Assembly (NCBI GenBank): GCA_002427885.1
Contig: DIZI01000025.1
Span: 1-64,000 of the forward strand
From: Paludibacter sp. UBA6032
Lineage (GTDB): Bacteria > Bacteroidota > Bacteroidia > Bacteroidales > Paludibacteraceae
Reading direction: 5' to 3'
Length of the DNA: 64,000 nucleotides
Positions within the stretch are counted from its first letter, which is position 1. Each line of letters opens with the position of its first letter. This document shows positions 9,901-18,000 of the stretch, one piece after another. Position numbers and translations under genes: made by a program. The notes below the pieces were generated by a model that was not told the DNA's origin, ran no database searches, and was given only the letters and a program-made list of their open reading frames with translations.

Positions 9901-12255
9901 GGTAGATGTATAATATGCTTGATATGCTCCACCCTGATCATATTTGTCAGATGTAAAATCAAAAGGTCCATTAATAATTGCATGACCTTCTGTCGTAATT
10001 TGATTTGGGTTTCCTACACCTGCCGTCTTAGAACTTCCTGTAAAAAGTGCCCCCCCCAAATTACAACTAACCCCTTGAAATGCTAATACAACCCTATTGG
10101 GAGTTCCAATTGTCCAGGATTTTATTGCAGCAAGCTCTGCTGCTGAGTATGATTTAACGGTTGAAGCCGTAATATCACCCGCATCGGGTGTATTTATACC
10201 TAAATCCAGAATTTGTACCCCATTGGCTATGAGACCTGCTTCAGTGATTTCAGTAGACCCAAAATCGTACAATACAAAAGTATAGGGAGATGGAGCTGTC
10301 GAACCTCCAAAATTTGCCGGATTAAGCAACTTTTCATCTGCAAATTTACGGTCGGTACCATTAATCACATAATAGTTATCAGTAGGAATTCCTGATTTAT
10401 AGCCCACTACAATGGTTGGGTAAAATGGCGAGACAGTACCGGTACAAGTTACTGTTTTAGGCGTAAAACCGGTACAAGTAAGATTGATTGTTTGTGGTCC
10501 ATAAGTTCCTACAGTTAAATCTTTTTTTAATCGGACATAAATATTTTCACTTATCTCCCCACTCACAGGACTTAGTATTATTGGTATTGTTTCATACTCG
10601 CCGCTAATCGTTCTACAAATTTCATAAGCAAGTGGAGGTGAAACCGACAATGTATTTGTGGTAAGCACATTTATCGTAAACTTCTGTGGTACTGATGGAC
10701 CAGATTGATATACATAATTGAACCCGCTAATTGTATTTACCGAAAGGTTGATAGCAGATCCATCAATAATAATCAAATTTGCTCCATTATCTGCAGCAGT
10801 AACAACCGGATTACTTGCCACTACACGTATTCTATATCCAGAACCGGCTACTGCAGAAATAGGTATAATCCCATCAATTACTCCGGTTGTAGTACCTGGT
10901 TTTGACCCAACGGTTACCGGACTTGTGAAACTTCCGGAAGCATCAGATAATTGAGCTGTAAAAACATTGCTGGCATTAAAACTACCAATAACTGTATAGG
11001 GTATAGATACCGCATCGCCCTGATTAAACGGTGAACCTGTAATTATACCGGTTGTTAAACCGGGCAAAACTACAATGCTGTAATCTTCTACTTCACCATC
11101 GGATATAGAACAAGGATTAGTGGGGTCACTACTGTATTGTGAAGCAATTCTCATTCTTGTGAAACTCGCAATTGCACTAAGCGGAACAGTTATACTAAAA
11201 GGCGATGCACTGGATATTCCAGCTGTATTAATTGTAGCTCCAAGATTATATGATTCGCTTGCATCAAATACACCGTTTTGATTCCAGTCTATCCATGCAC
11301 GAGCATATTGTGTGTAGGTACCATCTGGATCCTGGTTTACTGTAAGTGTATAGGAACTCCCAATATTAACAGAAGTTGAGATAGCTGTATTATCAATATA
11401 TTTAGTAGTATTGGCTACACATCCACTTGGATTATTAATAGTATTGAATTGTACCAACGTAATTCCATCCGCATAACCAGGATTTGAAATTGTTGGTGTA
11501 CAATATGTCGCACCACTTCCCCACGAGATTACAACTTTTCCATTAGCACCGTTACCACCGGCAGGTGTTCCAGTTCCAGTTCCTTTTTTTGCGCCTCCAC
11601 CGCCCCCACCAGGAGCTGCACCAACTGTTCCGGCTATATTATTACTAGTTGTACCGTTACCACCACTACCACCTCCAGCGGGAGCAATTCCACCAGCATT
11701 TTGAACTCCTGTAACTCCATTTGACGAAGTGCCAGATGAAGAACCACCCCCTCCACTATATGAATTAATTACACCTGTTACACCAATACCACCTGCATAA
11801 CCTGTAGTTCCATCTGCTGAACTCCATGTACCTCCTGCACCGCCGGTTGTTGTATTTGAAGATACGCCTTTACCACCACGGGCAACAACTGTAGTATTGT
11901 TAATAAAATATGAATCTCCACCATTTAAATTGGCATCATTGTATCCTCCTATTCCAACTACAACATCATATGTAGTTCCGGATGTAACAGTAATTATTTT
12001 TTTAGAATATGCACCACCTCCTCCTCCACCACCGGCTTTTGATGTACTGGGCGTATTTGCTGAACCACCGCGGCCACCAGCACCCCAACATTCCACGGTT
12101 ACGCTTGTAATCCCTGCTGGGACGGTGAATGTTGTTGTATTAGTGAACGTTTGAGTTTGTGTAAATACATTCAGGTTAAAACCTAAAAACACAAAAACCG
12201 CGGCAAAGAAAATCTTCGTCGATTTAGATATAGTATATTTAGGACTTGTTTTCAT
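6901..12255 (-). CDS. Giant T9SS surface protein with GEVED domains (copy 1)
   Basis: About 1784 aa. The start at 12255 (MKTSPKY) is preferred over the ATG at 12264 because it aligns residue for residue with the paralogue at 21457. Signal peptide to about 33. Then: a Gly-rich region about 37-247 (WGAGGRGG, repeated GGGGGG); GEVED domains at about 277-397 and 1072-1205 (AWIDWNQNGVF, DGEVEDY); GPS-x-x-Q beta repeats at about 502-609 and 948-1057; an unrecognised domain of about 250 residues at 610-862; an Ig-like stretch near 867-947; a WRG-DWATADNWT region at 1208-1532; one FDNGWDG module at 1569-1697; and a type A T9SS sorting domain at 1710-1784. This is a mosaic adhesin- or matrix-like surface protein. 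It contains a run of eight G on its coding strand (10050-10057). No catalytic motif was recognised. Confidence 0.88.
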   Translation of the reverse strand: MKTSPKYTISKSTKIFFAAVFVFLGFNLNVFTQTQTFTNTTTFTVPAGITSVTVECWGAGGRGGSANTPSTSKAGGGGGGGAYSKKIITVTSGTTYDVVVGIGGYNDANLNGGDSYFINNTTVVARGGKGVSSNTTTGGAGGTWSSADGTTGYAGGIGVTGVINSYSGGGGSSSGTSSNGVTGVQNAGGIAPAGGGSGGNGTTSNNIAGTVGAAPGGGGGGAKKGTGTGTPAGGNGANGKVVISWGSGATYCTPTISNPGYADGITLVQFNTINNPSGCVANTTKYIDNTAISTSVNIGSSYTLTVNQDPDGTYTQYARAWIDWNQNGVFDASESYNLGATINTAGISSASPFSITVPLSAIASFTRMRIASQYSSDPTNPCSISDGEVEDYSIVVLPGLTTGIITGSPFNQGDAVSIPYTVIGSFNASNVFTAQLSDASGSFTSPVTVGSKPGTTTGVIDGIIPISAVAGSGYRIRVVASNPVVTAADNGANLIIIDGSAINLSVNTISGFNYVYQSGPSVPQKFTINVLTTNTLSVSPPLAYEICRTISGEYETIPIILSPVSGEISENIYVRLKKDLTVGTYGPQTINLTCTGFTPKTVTCTGTVSPFYPTIVVGYKSGIPTDNYYVINGTDRKFADEKLLNPANFGGSTAPSPYTFVLYDFGSTEITEAGLIANGVQILDLGINTPDAGDITASTVKSYSAAELAAIKSWTIGTPNRVVLAFQGVSCNLGGALFTGSSKTAGVGNPNQITTEGHAIINGPFDFTSDKYDQGGAYQAYYTSTGDGCALVKDAQNAITGCVNTTTGDIYLADVGFVGVTGGLTNDATITSLADKFFANIYHGLARIVQYGPDGICNFFSCPAGINAPALNSTNLSIVCPATSANLTILVNGTPPVNTTLVWFTNPSHTGVAYTTPTAATAGTYYAFYYSLASDCYSPASLPVVIQSGITISTTTLVGFSYIVGAGPSVRQKLYVSGSCLDADIVLTPPTNFEISLDGTSYQNTAISLTKSGSNVTSTPIYVRLKAGLAVYDYPGNIEVSSLNATTKYVALFGTVINQNVCSSSGTTVSQKCITWVNFNTINNSSSKPSGYTDYGNNSTDVIVNTPYPLSVRLNTIGTNTMYCMVWIDWNHNGIFGDTGESYQLGTVYNSANGLTSLSPLTVTVPATATVGFCRMRVSSKLGSYSSSCESSFDGEVEDYQINVMKNYWRGNINYDWATADNWTAKYVPINGERVEFSTGTPYSVAVNNLVLDKNRTIGDLTNLSPMRLEIPTGTGLTINGAVSTGSNPDRILIKSGPPPAVNGSLIFPNALAVQATVEMYSRAQKITPITVGATTYKYAWQFFGIPVTTLTASPTFDGSYVREYQENKQGQFTKWVALTNTSTLLPTKGYEITQDAPKTIVFKGELINTDKTISLTKSSDALVFDQGHNIVSNPYTASINVRNLVFTNAEAVVYLYNTGSFGSWSTQGGLSTYDEASATAGQYLAIPKRAAGIGVDLPNEIPSMSGFLVKATSTTGSVAITYSTGTTNNVYAQRVKAANTNTVANTIVNTTTDTVADNIADDVVNISCTTIDVSCQHAADKMWIITESSCTNEFDNGWDGPKIMGSALSPQIYAVEPDGNYQVNSISDMNNTELGFQAGQDDEYTFTFNHQNLDKRYAGVYLVDLVTNKTVDVKENGSVYSFLKSIVPTPEKRFRIVTRPYEKNASDKETQVKIFSSESSIFIQNFGDVNGECRVYDIAGHYLMKVPFVAKGVTSITRSLRPGAYIAVAVTGGEKVSKQLMVR

Positions 12256-12317
12256 AAATAGCATTGGCTACAGTATGATTTTTTATATCTTGTAAAATAA
12301 ATTTCTCTTTCTTTTCA

Positions 12318-12348
12318 AACCAGACAGGTTTTTGGAGCCTGTCCGGTT
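12318..12348 (-). terminator. Terminator of the 124-aa gene
   Basis: Arms AACCAGACAGG (12318-12328) and CCTGTCCGGTT (12338-12348) pair apart from one mismatch (A opposite C, a G-U pair in one orientation). It lies just after the stop of the 124-aa minus-strand gene and before the giant gene begins. Confidence 0.75.
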
Positions 12349-12363
12349 TTTCACTCATTTTCC

Positions 12364-12738
12364 TTACGCAGTTTTTGCTTTCGCGGTGCGTGCAGAATCG
12401 ACCACTTCAAAACCAAACTCACCGAGAGCCTTCGGGGTTTGACGATAAATGCCAAGCAGTACATCGCGGCTGGCTTTTACCGTTTCGCCAATAGGATCCA
12501 GCAGCGCGTTGCGCCGTGCTATCAATTCTTCAGCCTGTCGTTTCAAAGCTTCAGCTTGCTGATGAAGTTCCAGACAAGTTGTAAGCTTTGATCCATTGTC
12601 CGTCCAGTTGGGCGAAACCATGGATTTTAAAGGTGAAGCATCTCCTAACTCCGTGTGCTTGTTATACACCTGAGTGGCCAGATCCAATAACTCTTCAGCA
12701 TTTTTAGGGATATTAACCCTAACAGTTGAATTTGCCAT
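12364..12738 (-). CDS. Small alpha-helical cytoplasmic protein, function unknown
   Basis: A 124-aa protein without signal peptide or membrane segment. It is strongly helical: residues 12-30 (NAEELLDLATQVYNKH), about 55-75 (LELHQQAEALKRQAEELIARR), then TVKASRDVLLGIYRQTPKALGEFGFEVVD and a basic tail (ARTAKAKTA). Similar short proteins are common in Bacteroidota genomes, as far as I recall, but have no assigned role. Two oddities: it has a perfect AAGGAGGT Shine-Dalgarno sequence, rare in this phylum, and its codons look more G+C-rich than its neighbours (many GCG, CGC and CGT). Strong expression or foreign origin could explain both. It has its own terminator and is flanked on the 5' side by the first 21-bp repeat array. 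Confidence 0.75.
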   Translation of the reverse strand: MANSTVRVNIPKNAEELLDLATQVYNKHTELGDASPLKSMVSPNWTDNGSKLTTCLELHQQAEALKRQAEELIARRNALLDPIGETVKASRDVLLGIYRQTPKALGEFGFEVVDSARTAKAKTA

Positions 12739-12741
12739 TTT

Positions 12742-12749
12742 ACCTCCTT
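12742..12749 (-). promoter_or_regulatory. Perfect Shine-Dalgarno sequence AAGGAGGT
   Basis: On the minus strand AAGGAGGT ends 3 nt before the ATG at 12738. It fixes the start of the 124-aa gene. No other gene in the window that I inspected has such a site. Confidence 0.7.
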
Positions 12750-12846
12750 CTTTAAATTGTTAATAATATATTTGTAAAAAACGAAACGAGATCACTTTAA
12801 AAAATAGTATTATTGAATCAAAATAGATATAAACAACTGAAATGTT

Positions 12847-13161
12847 GCTTCTTATGTACTTGTTTATGCTCCGTATTCTCTAATCGGGGCTCAACATCTC
12901 TGTTTTTGAGCTTGAAAACTCATTATTCGAGCTCTATATTCCTGTTTTCGTGCTTGAAAACTCATTATTCGAGCTTGATATTCCAGTTTTCGTGCTTGAA
13001 AACTCATTATTCGAGCCCAATATTCCTATTTTCGGGCTTGAAAACTCATTATTCGAGCTCAATATTCCTGTTTTCGTGCTTGATATTCCTGTTTTATTGT
13101 TTGAAAACTTATTATTCGAGCTTGATATTCCTGTTTTTGAGCTTGATATTCATGTTTTCTG
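12847..13161. repeat. 21-bp tandem repeat array 1 (15 units)
   Basis: Fifteen contiguous 21-bp units, the first two degenerate. Two unit types mostly alternate: A = GCTTGAAAACTCATTATTCG + A (12910, 12952, 12994, 13036, and a variant at 13099) and B = GCTTGATATTCCTGTTTTCG + T and variants (12931, 12973, 13015, 13057, 13078, 13120, 13141). GAAAAC in A and GTTTTC in B are mutual inverted repeats. Because 21 is a multiple of 3, reading frames stay open through the array, but the apparent plus-strand ORFs (12813-13169 and 12950-13228) look like by-products. There are no spacers, so it is not a CRISPR. It lies between the 124-aa gene and the LuxR-type regulator gene. Confidence 0.92.
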
Positions 13162-13179
13162 GGGCTTAATAATAAGGGT

Positions 13180-13830
13180 TCAACTATATACTTTATTTAA
13201 ATCAATTAAATTGTTCCGAAGGGCATAATGCATCAGTTCCGTATTCGTCTTAATATCCAGCTTTTCAAAAATCCGGGCTCTGAAAGTGAAGATAGTACTT
13301 ACACTCAAGGTCAATTCCTCTGCTATCTCTTTTATCTTCTTACCTGAGGCAAGCAAAAACAGGGTTTCCATTTCCCGGTTTGAAAGTTGTTCGTGTGGTT
13401 TTACCTGATTTTCTGAAGCAATACTCATTGCCAATTGTTCCGTCAGTCTTTCGCTTAGATACCTGCCATTTGTATGAATCCTCCGAATGGCCCTTACCAG
13501 TTCTTCGTAGACCGAATCCTTACATAAATAACCAACAGCTCCCGATTTTAAAATCCGAAACGCGTGTCTATCCTCTGCTTTCATACTTAAAGCTAAAATC
13601 TGTAGTTTTGGGTATTTTTTCTTTATATCACCCATCAACTCTAAACCACTTCTCTCGGGAATATCCATATCCAATAATAAAATATCACAAGATTGAATGG
13701 GGATTTTTTGTTGAAGCTCAAGAGCTGAATGCGCCTCACCAACAACTGCTATATCCGTCTCAGCTTTTAAGATCATTTTTAATCCTTCCCTGATAATTTT
13801 ATGATGGTCTAAAATGAATATTTTTATCAT
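13180..13830 (-). CDS. NarL/LuxR-type response regulator with DHH instead of DDH
   Basis: A 216-aa two-component response regulator that binds DNA when phosphorylated. The receiver domain spans 1-120: D8, phospho-acceptor D54 (LLLDMD), S82 and K104 (YLCKD). The LuxR-type helix-turn-helix spans about 149-210 (LSNREMETLFLLASGKK, EIAEELTLSVSTI, ARIFEKL). Residue 9, usually the second acidic metal ligand, is His (LDHH), which may alter Mg2+ binding or phosphorylation. The closest relative in the window is the regulator at 23739-24377. No kinase gene is adjacent. The natural partners would be the HisKA_3 kinases at 24-37 kb. Its 3' end lies about 20 bp from the 21-bp repeat array. Confidence 0.93.
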   Translation of the reverse strand: MIKIFILDHHKIIREGLKMILKAETDIAVVGEAHSALELQQKIPIQSCDILLLDMDIPERSGLELMGDIKKKYPKLQILALSMKAEDRHAFRILKSGAVGYLCKDSVYEELVRAIRRIHTNGRYLSERLTEQLAMSIASENQVKPHEQLSNREMETLFLLASGKKIKEIAEELTLSVSTIFTFRARIFEKLDIKTNTELMHYALRNNLIDLNKVYS

Positions 13831-14363
13831 AGTTGAAATTCTAAATTATACATTTTGTAAAGCGTAGTTAATGATCTGACTGTCTAGAAAGAAAGGGCAA
13901 TTAAAACCTGCGCAAATGTAATAATAAAAATCTGATATTTAACCTAAAATCCAAAATATTTTTAATATCTGTTCAACAAATTAAATTAAAACAGCTGTAT
14001 TACGGTCTAATATACTAAATATCATTTCATTTAATAAAAATATGAATGTAATATCCTTACCTTTATGCATATACCCTATGCAAAGTCTTTGTTGGATATA
14101 ACAAGTATATCAAGTTATTTTTGGTGATGATACAACCTCAAAGATTTATTTATACTTGGATGAAAATATTATTTTGTAACTTTTTTACTGGGTTTCAATT
14201 TTGTCCGGTCATTATTCACGAAGGAATAATCAATATGGATGATTTGATTTGAACAAATGGGTTTTGAGTATTCGATTTGATTTAAATCAAAAACGCCCAA
14301 CAGTTATATACCATTGGACGTTAAATGAAAATTTGAAAGTTAACTCTTTCGTTTATAAATATT
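13831..14363. other. Intergenic region between regulator and second bicistron
   Basis: No gene seen in about 530 bp. It holds a minus-strand TACATTTG box (13913-13920) that fits the Bacteroidota -7 consensus, about 85 bp upstream of the regulator start, and the terminator at 14292-14322. The rest is AT-rich and featureless to me. Confidence 0.5.
14292..14322 (-). terminator. Terminator of the second bicistron
   Basis: Arms AACGCCCAAC (14292-14301) and ATTGGACGTT (14313-14322) pair with G-U wobble in the minus-strand RNA, which then runs into a T-rich tract. Confidence 0.65.
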
Positions 14364-15008
14364 CTAATTTGAACATTTCGTTGAAAGTAATTTTCTTTTA
14401 ATCAAAATATAAATTACAGCAAGAAACATTGATATCCAGAAACCATCACCAACGGGTATCGGTGGTCCTGTTGGATCACCACCCGGGTCAGTACCACCAT
14501 TCAATGAGGCACCCGCTCCTTGTCTGGTCGTGGTAGTCGGGTTTTGAATGGTTGTTAAGTCACCGGATAAAGTTAAAGTACCTATGCCTGTATTTTGATC
14601 AATTGAATTTTTCTGAGAACTTCCCGTTGAACTAAAGTTAGCAATCCCTGTAACACCACCGGTACCCGAAGTATTTGTTCCGGTACGACCGGTTATCGCC
14701 GTCGAAACACTGTAATTCGTCTCCTTGTTGACTTTATTAGAAGAACCCGAAGCGGAGTTAACGGTATAACTTTTTTGTTCCGGAGTGTAAGTTGGAATAC
14801 CTAAATCGGGCGATGGATATTGATCGTTGTAATTGTGTACTTTAGGCGCATTAGCTATACCGCCACTAAAATTCACACCCTGATTATAAACGATATATTT
14901 GTTTCCGGTGTATAAATCGGGGCTACCAATGGGCGAATAGATTATTACCAGAGCTAAAATAGCCCAGGATAACAACCACATCAATATTTTAGCGCCCTTT
15001 TTATTCAC
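14364..15008 (-). CDS. Small membrane-anchored protein with PVGDG C-terminal tail (copy 2)
   Basis: A 214-aa paralogue of the protein at 6260-6898. The N-terminal anchor (MNKKGAKILMWLLSWAILAL) and the following segment up to about residue 85 are almost identical to copy 1. The low-complexity middle (GTLTLSGDLTTIQNP) and the PPIPVGDG motif are also conserved. The terminal hydrophobic segment (FWISMFLAVIYILI) and basic end (KRKLLS) have diverged in sequence but kept the three-part pattern, which suggests selection on the tail architecture rather than on exact residues. It starts 2 bp after the stop of the 2148-aa T9SS gene, exactly as in copy 1. Unknown function; a partner of the giant surface protein is inferred from the duplicated gene order. 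Confidence 0.8.
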   Translation of the reverse strand: MNKKGAKILMWLLSWAILALVIIYSPIGSPDLYTGNKYIVYNQGVNFSGGIANAPKVHNYNDQYPSPDLGIPTYTPEQKSYTVNSASGSSNKVNKETNYSVSTAITGRTGTNTSGTGGVTGIANFSSTGSSQKNSIDQNTGIGTLTLSGDLTTIQNPTTTTRQGAGASLNGGTDPGGDPTGPPIPVGDGFWISMFLAVIYILIKRKLLSTKCSN

Positions 15009-15010
15009 TT

Positions 15011-18000
15011 TTATCGAACGATTAATTGTTTACTTACTTTTTCGTCACCGGCAATTGCCATGGCAATATAGACACCGGGCCTTAATCTGTTGGTAATGGC
15101 AGTTACACCATTAGCAACAAATGGAACTTTCATTAGGTAATGTCCTGCAATATCATAAACAGAACACTCACCATTCACTTCGCCAAAATTCTGTACAAAA
15201 ATTGAGCTCTCCGAACTGAATATTTTTACAAATGATTCGGCATCCGAAGCATTCTTTTCGTACGGACGGGTAACAATTCTAAACCGTTTAACCGGTGTAG
15301 GAGTAGACTCAGCCAGAAAGGCATATTGTGTTCCACTCACTGAAATATCAATTGTTTTATTTTCAACCAAATCTACCAGATAAACTCCGGCATATTGTTT
15401 TTCCAGATTCATATGCGTAAAAGTCAATGTATCTTCCACATCTTGCCCGGCTTGAAATCCTAATTCGGTACCATTCATATCGGGCACAGAATTCACCTGG
15501 TAATTACCATCTTTTTCTACGGCATAAAGTTGTGGTGTCAAAGCTGATCCCATTATTTTGGGACCATCCCAACCGTTATCAAATCCCCGTGTTGAAGTAG
15601 GTTCTATAAATATCCACATTCGGTCTGCAGCATGAGCACCCCTTACATCTATTATAGTGCTTATTTTGTCATAAGATGAAACGCTTTCAACACCTGGTGC
15701 ACGTTGAGCAAGCGTATTGATCATTGCTACAGAATTATAGCTTATACTAAAACTAAAATTTAACGAAGATGTGGTAAGTGGTCTAATCAGCATGGTTCCC
15801 ATAGAAGGTACCTGCCGTGGGAGAAAAGAATTACCTGCCTGACTTTTTGGGACAGCTATATATTGTCCTGCGTTAATAATCGAACCATCAGAAGCGACCC
15901 CGGCAATTGCTGACCATGCACCATAAGTGCCTGTATTATACAAATAAACAATTTCTTGTGCTCCTGTTCCAAAAGTCAATTGTCTGATATCAATAGCTAC
16001 TGTATAAGGATTTGCAAAAATTTGCTGACCCGGGAATAATGCAGTGCCTGTATAAGCCAACTGACCGGAACTGAAATTACTATTTACCAATGTTCCTTGA
16101 AAAACAAAGGTTTTGGGAGCAGCCTGACACAATTCATAGCCGTAAAATGGTCGTAGTACAGAGTCGTTGTATAAAGAAATCCAGTGATTTGATATTGAAG
16201 TTCCATCTTCATGCCATCCCCTTACATAGGAACCATCAAAGGTTGGATGAGCAATCACAGAACTAACTGGGATTCCAAAATATTGCCATTTATATCGTGT
16301 TTGAGCTATAGAATCGGCTGGAGTTAAGCTCCATGAAGCCTTGGAATACATTTCTATAGTTGCATTAACGGAAGCGTTGAGTTCCGGATGAATAAAAAGT
16401 AACGAACCGTTGGCAACCGTGGTACTTGATTTTATATATATACGATCAGCAACGCCATCAGTTTGAATGGTATTATTCACTACCAGACCCAGATTGGCAG
16501 GAATAATCAATGCTTTGGCTGTAACATTAGTCAAATTACCGATTGTGCGATTCTGATCTAATACTAAATCATTGATAGCATCTGAACCATAGTCATTTGA
16601 GTTAGCAGCATACACAACATCATTTCCAGGTATAGGAATATAACCGGCTGTCCAGTTAGAAGCTGTACCCCAATCGGTTCCATTTGTTCCTCTCCAAAAG
16701 TTTGTTCGGGTAAGAGCCGTCAGTTGATTAGAAGTAGCCGGATTGCCTGTTGGACAAGGAGCATTGGATGTCATTACACAAGTAATATTGTCGCCTGTTA
16801 CGGGTATATAAGTATAGGTTGAACTATTTGTTCCTGCATTTAGAGTATTCACTTTCCACTGATATGTTGGCGTTGAACCACCATTTAAAGGAGCTGCAGT
16901 AAATGTTACAGAACCTCCCGAATAAAGCGGATTTATAGATGCAGAGATGCTGACACTTACAGCTACCGTAGGATTTACAATTAAATTGACCGAAGATGTA
17001 ACAGCACTTACTTTCCGAATTGAAATATCGTCAAGTGCAAAATCGTTACCATTAGCATCCGTATTTTGATTAATTAATTCCAGATTAGCTACTGTTGTAT
17101 TACCAGGAGTAACGTTATAAGTAAATTGAGTCCATAAAGGAATTGTTGAGGAGGCAGTATAAACAGGACCTGATTTAACTCCATTTACATATAACTGTAA
17201 TAGGGAAGGACTAGGCATAGCAACTGATTGAATCCAGTAAGTAAATTGATAAGCAGTATTGGCTACAACAGGTACAGATTGAGACCAAACAACTTTACCC
17301 GCTATTTTGTACCCATTTACAACCATTTGTAAAGTTCCTGGAGTGGGAGTATGATCTCCATTGGTAGTGAAGGCAGAATGCATTGAATTTGGATCTGCAA
17401 CAATAAAATAGATATTTTCGAGTGTTGATGGTGTTGAATAATAAGTATAGCTACTTCCAAAACCTGTATTTCCCTGTTCAAAATCACCATTTGTAATCAG
17501 GTTTGGACCGGTTAATGCATTCCCGGTTACAGTGTAAGTTCCATCTTTTGAACCGTCAGTAAGAGTACCTAAACCTGGATTTTGAAGGGTACTATAAAAC
17601 CCGTTTGGTCCTTCCCAATAATAATTTATAATACTTGAATTTGGGGTGCTATTTAATGTCACATTTGTATTAGGGCAAATTGTGCCACTTGGTGTAATAC
17701 TGGCATTAATTGTAGGTGCATCGTTAACTGTTCCGTTGCAAGTAACAACCTGGCTTGTAGCTCCTGATGCTGCTGTTAGTGTTCCTGCGTAATCACCCAG
17801 AGCTTTACCTGATATTAATCGAACATAAATTCGGGTAGGATTAATTGTTCCAGTACCAAGATTAATAGGATTTGTAGGTACAAATGAGCCACCACTGCTT
17901 GTCGATATTTGAAAGTTAGAAGAGGGCACTATAGTCAAATTTAGAGTTAATAAAGCAGCACTAACTGTAAATGATTGTTCAGCGGAAGGACCGGCTCCAA

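Noticed and set aside
12847..13161. CRISPR array
   Set aside because: Units are contiguous, with no unique spacers, and no cas genes are present; the same holds for 45309-45623.
12813..13228. Two overlapping plus-strand ORFs of 118 and 92 codons
   Set aside because: Both are open only because the 21-bp repeat preserves frame; two different frames are open over the same DNA and the products are low-complexity.
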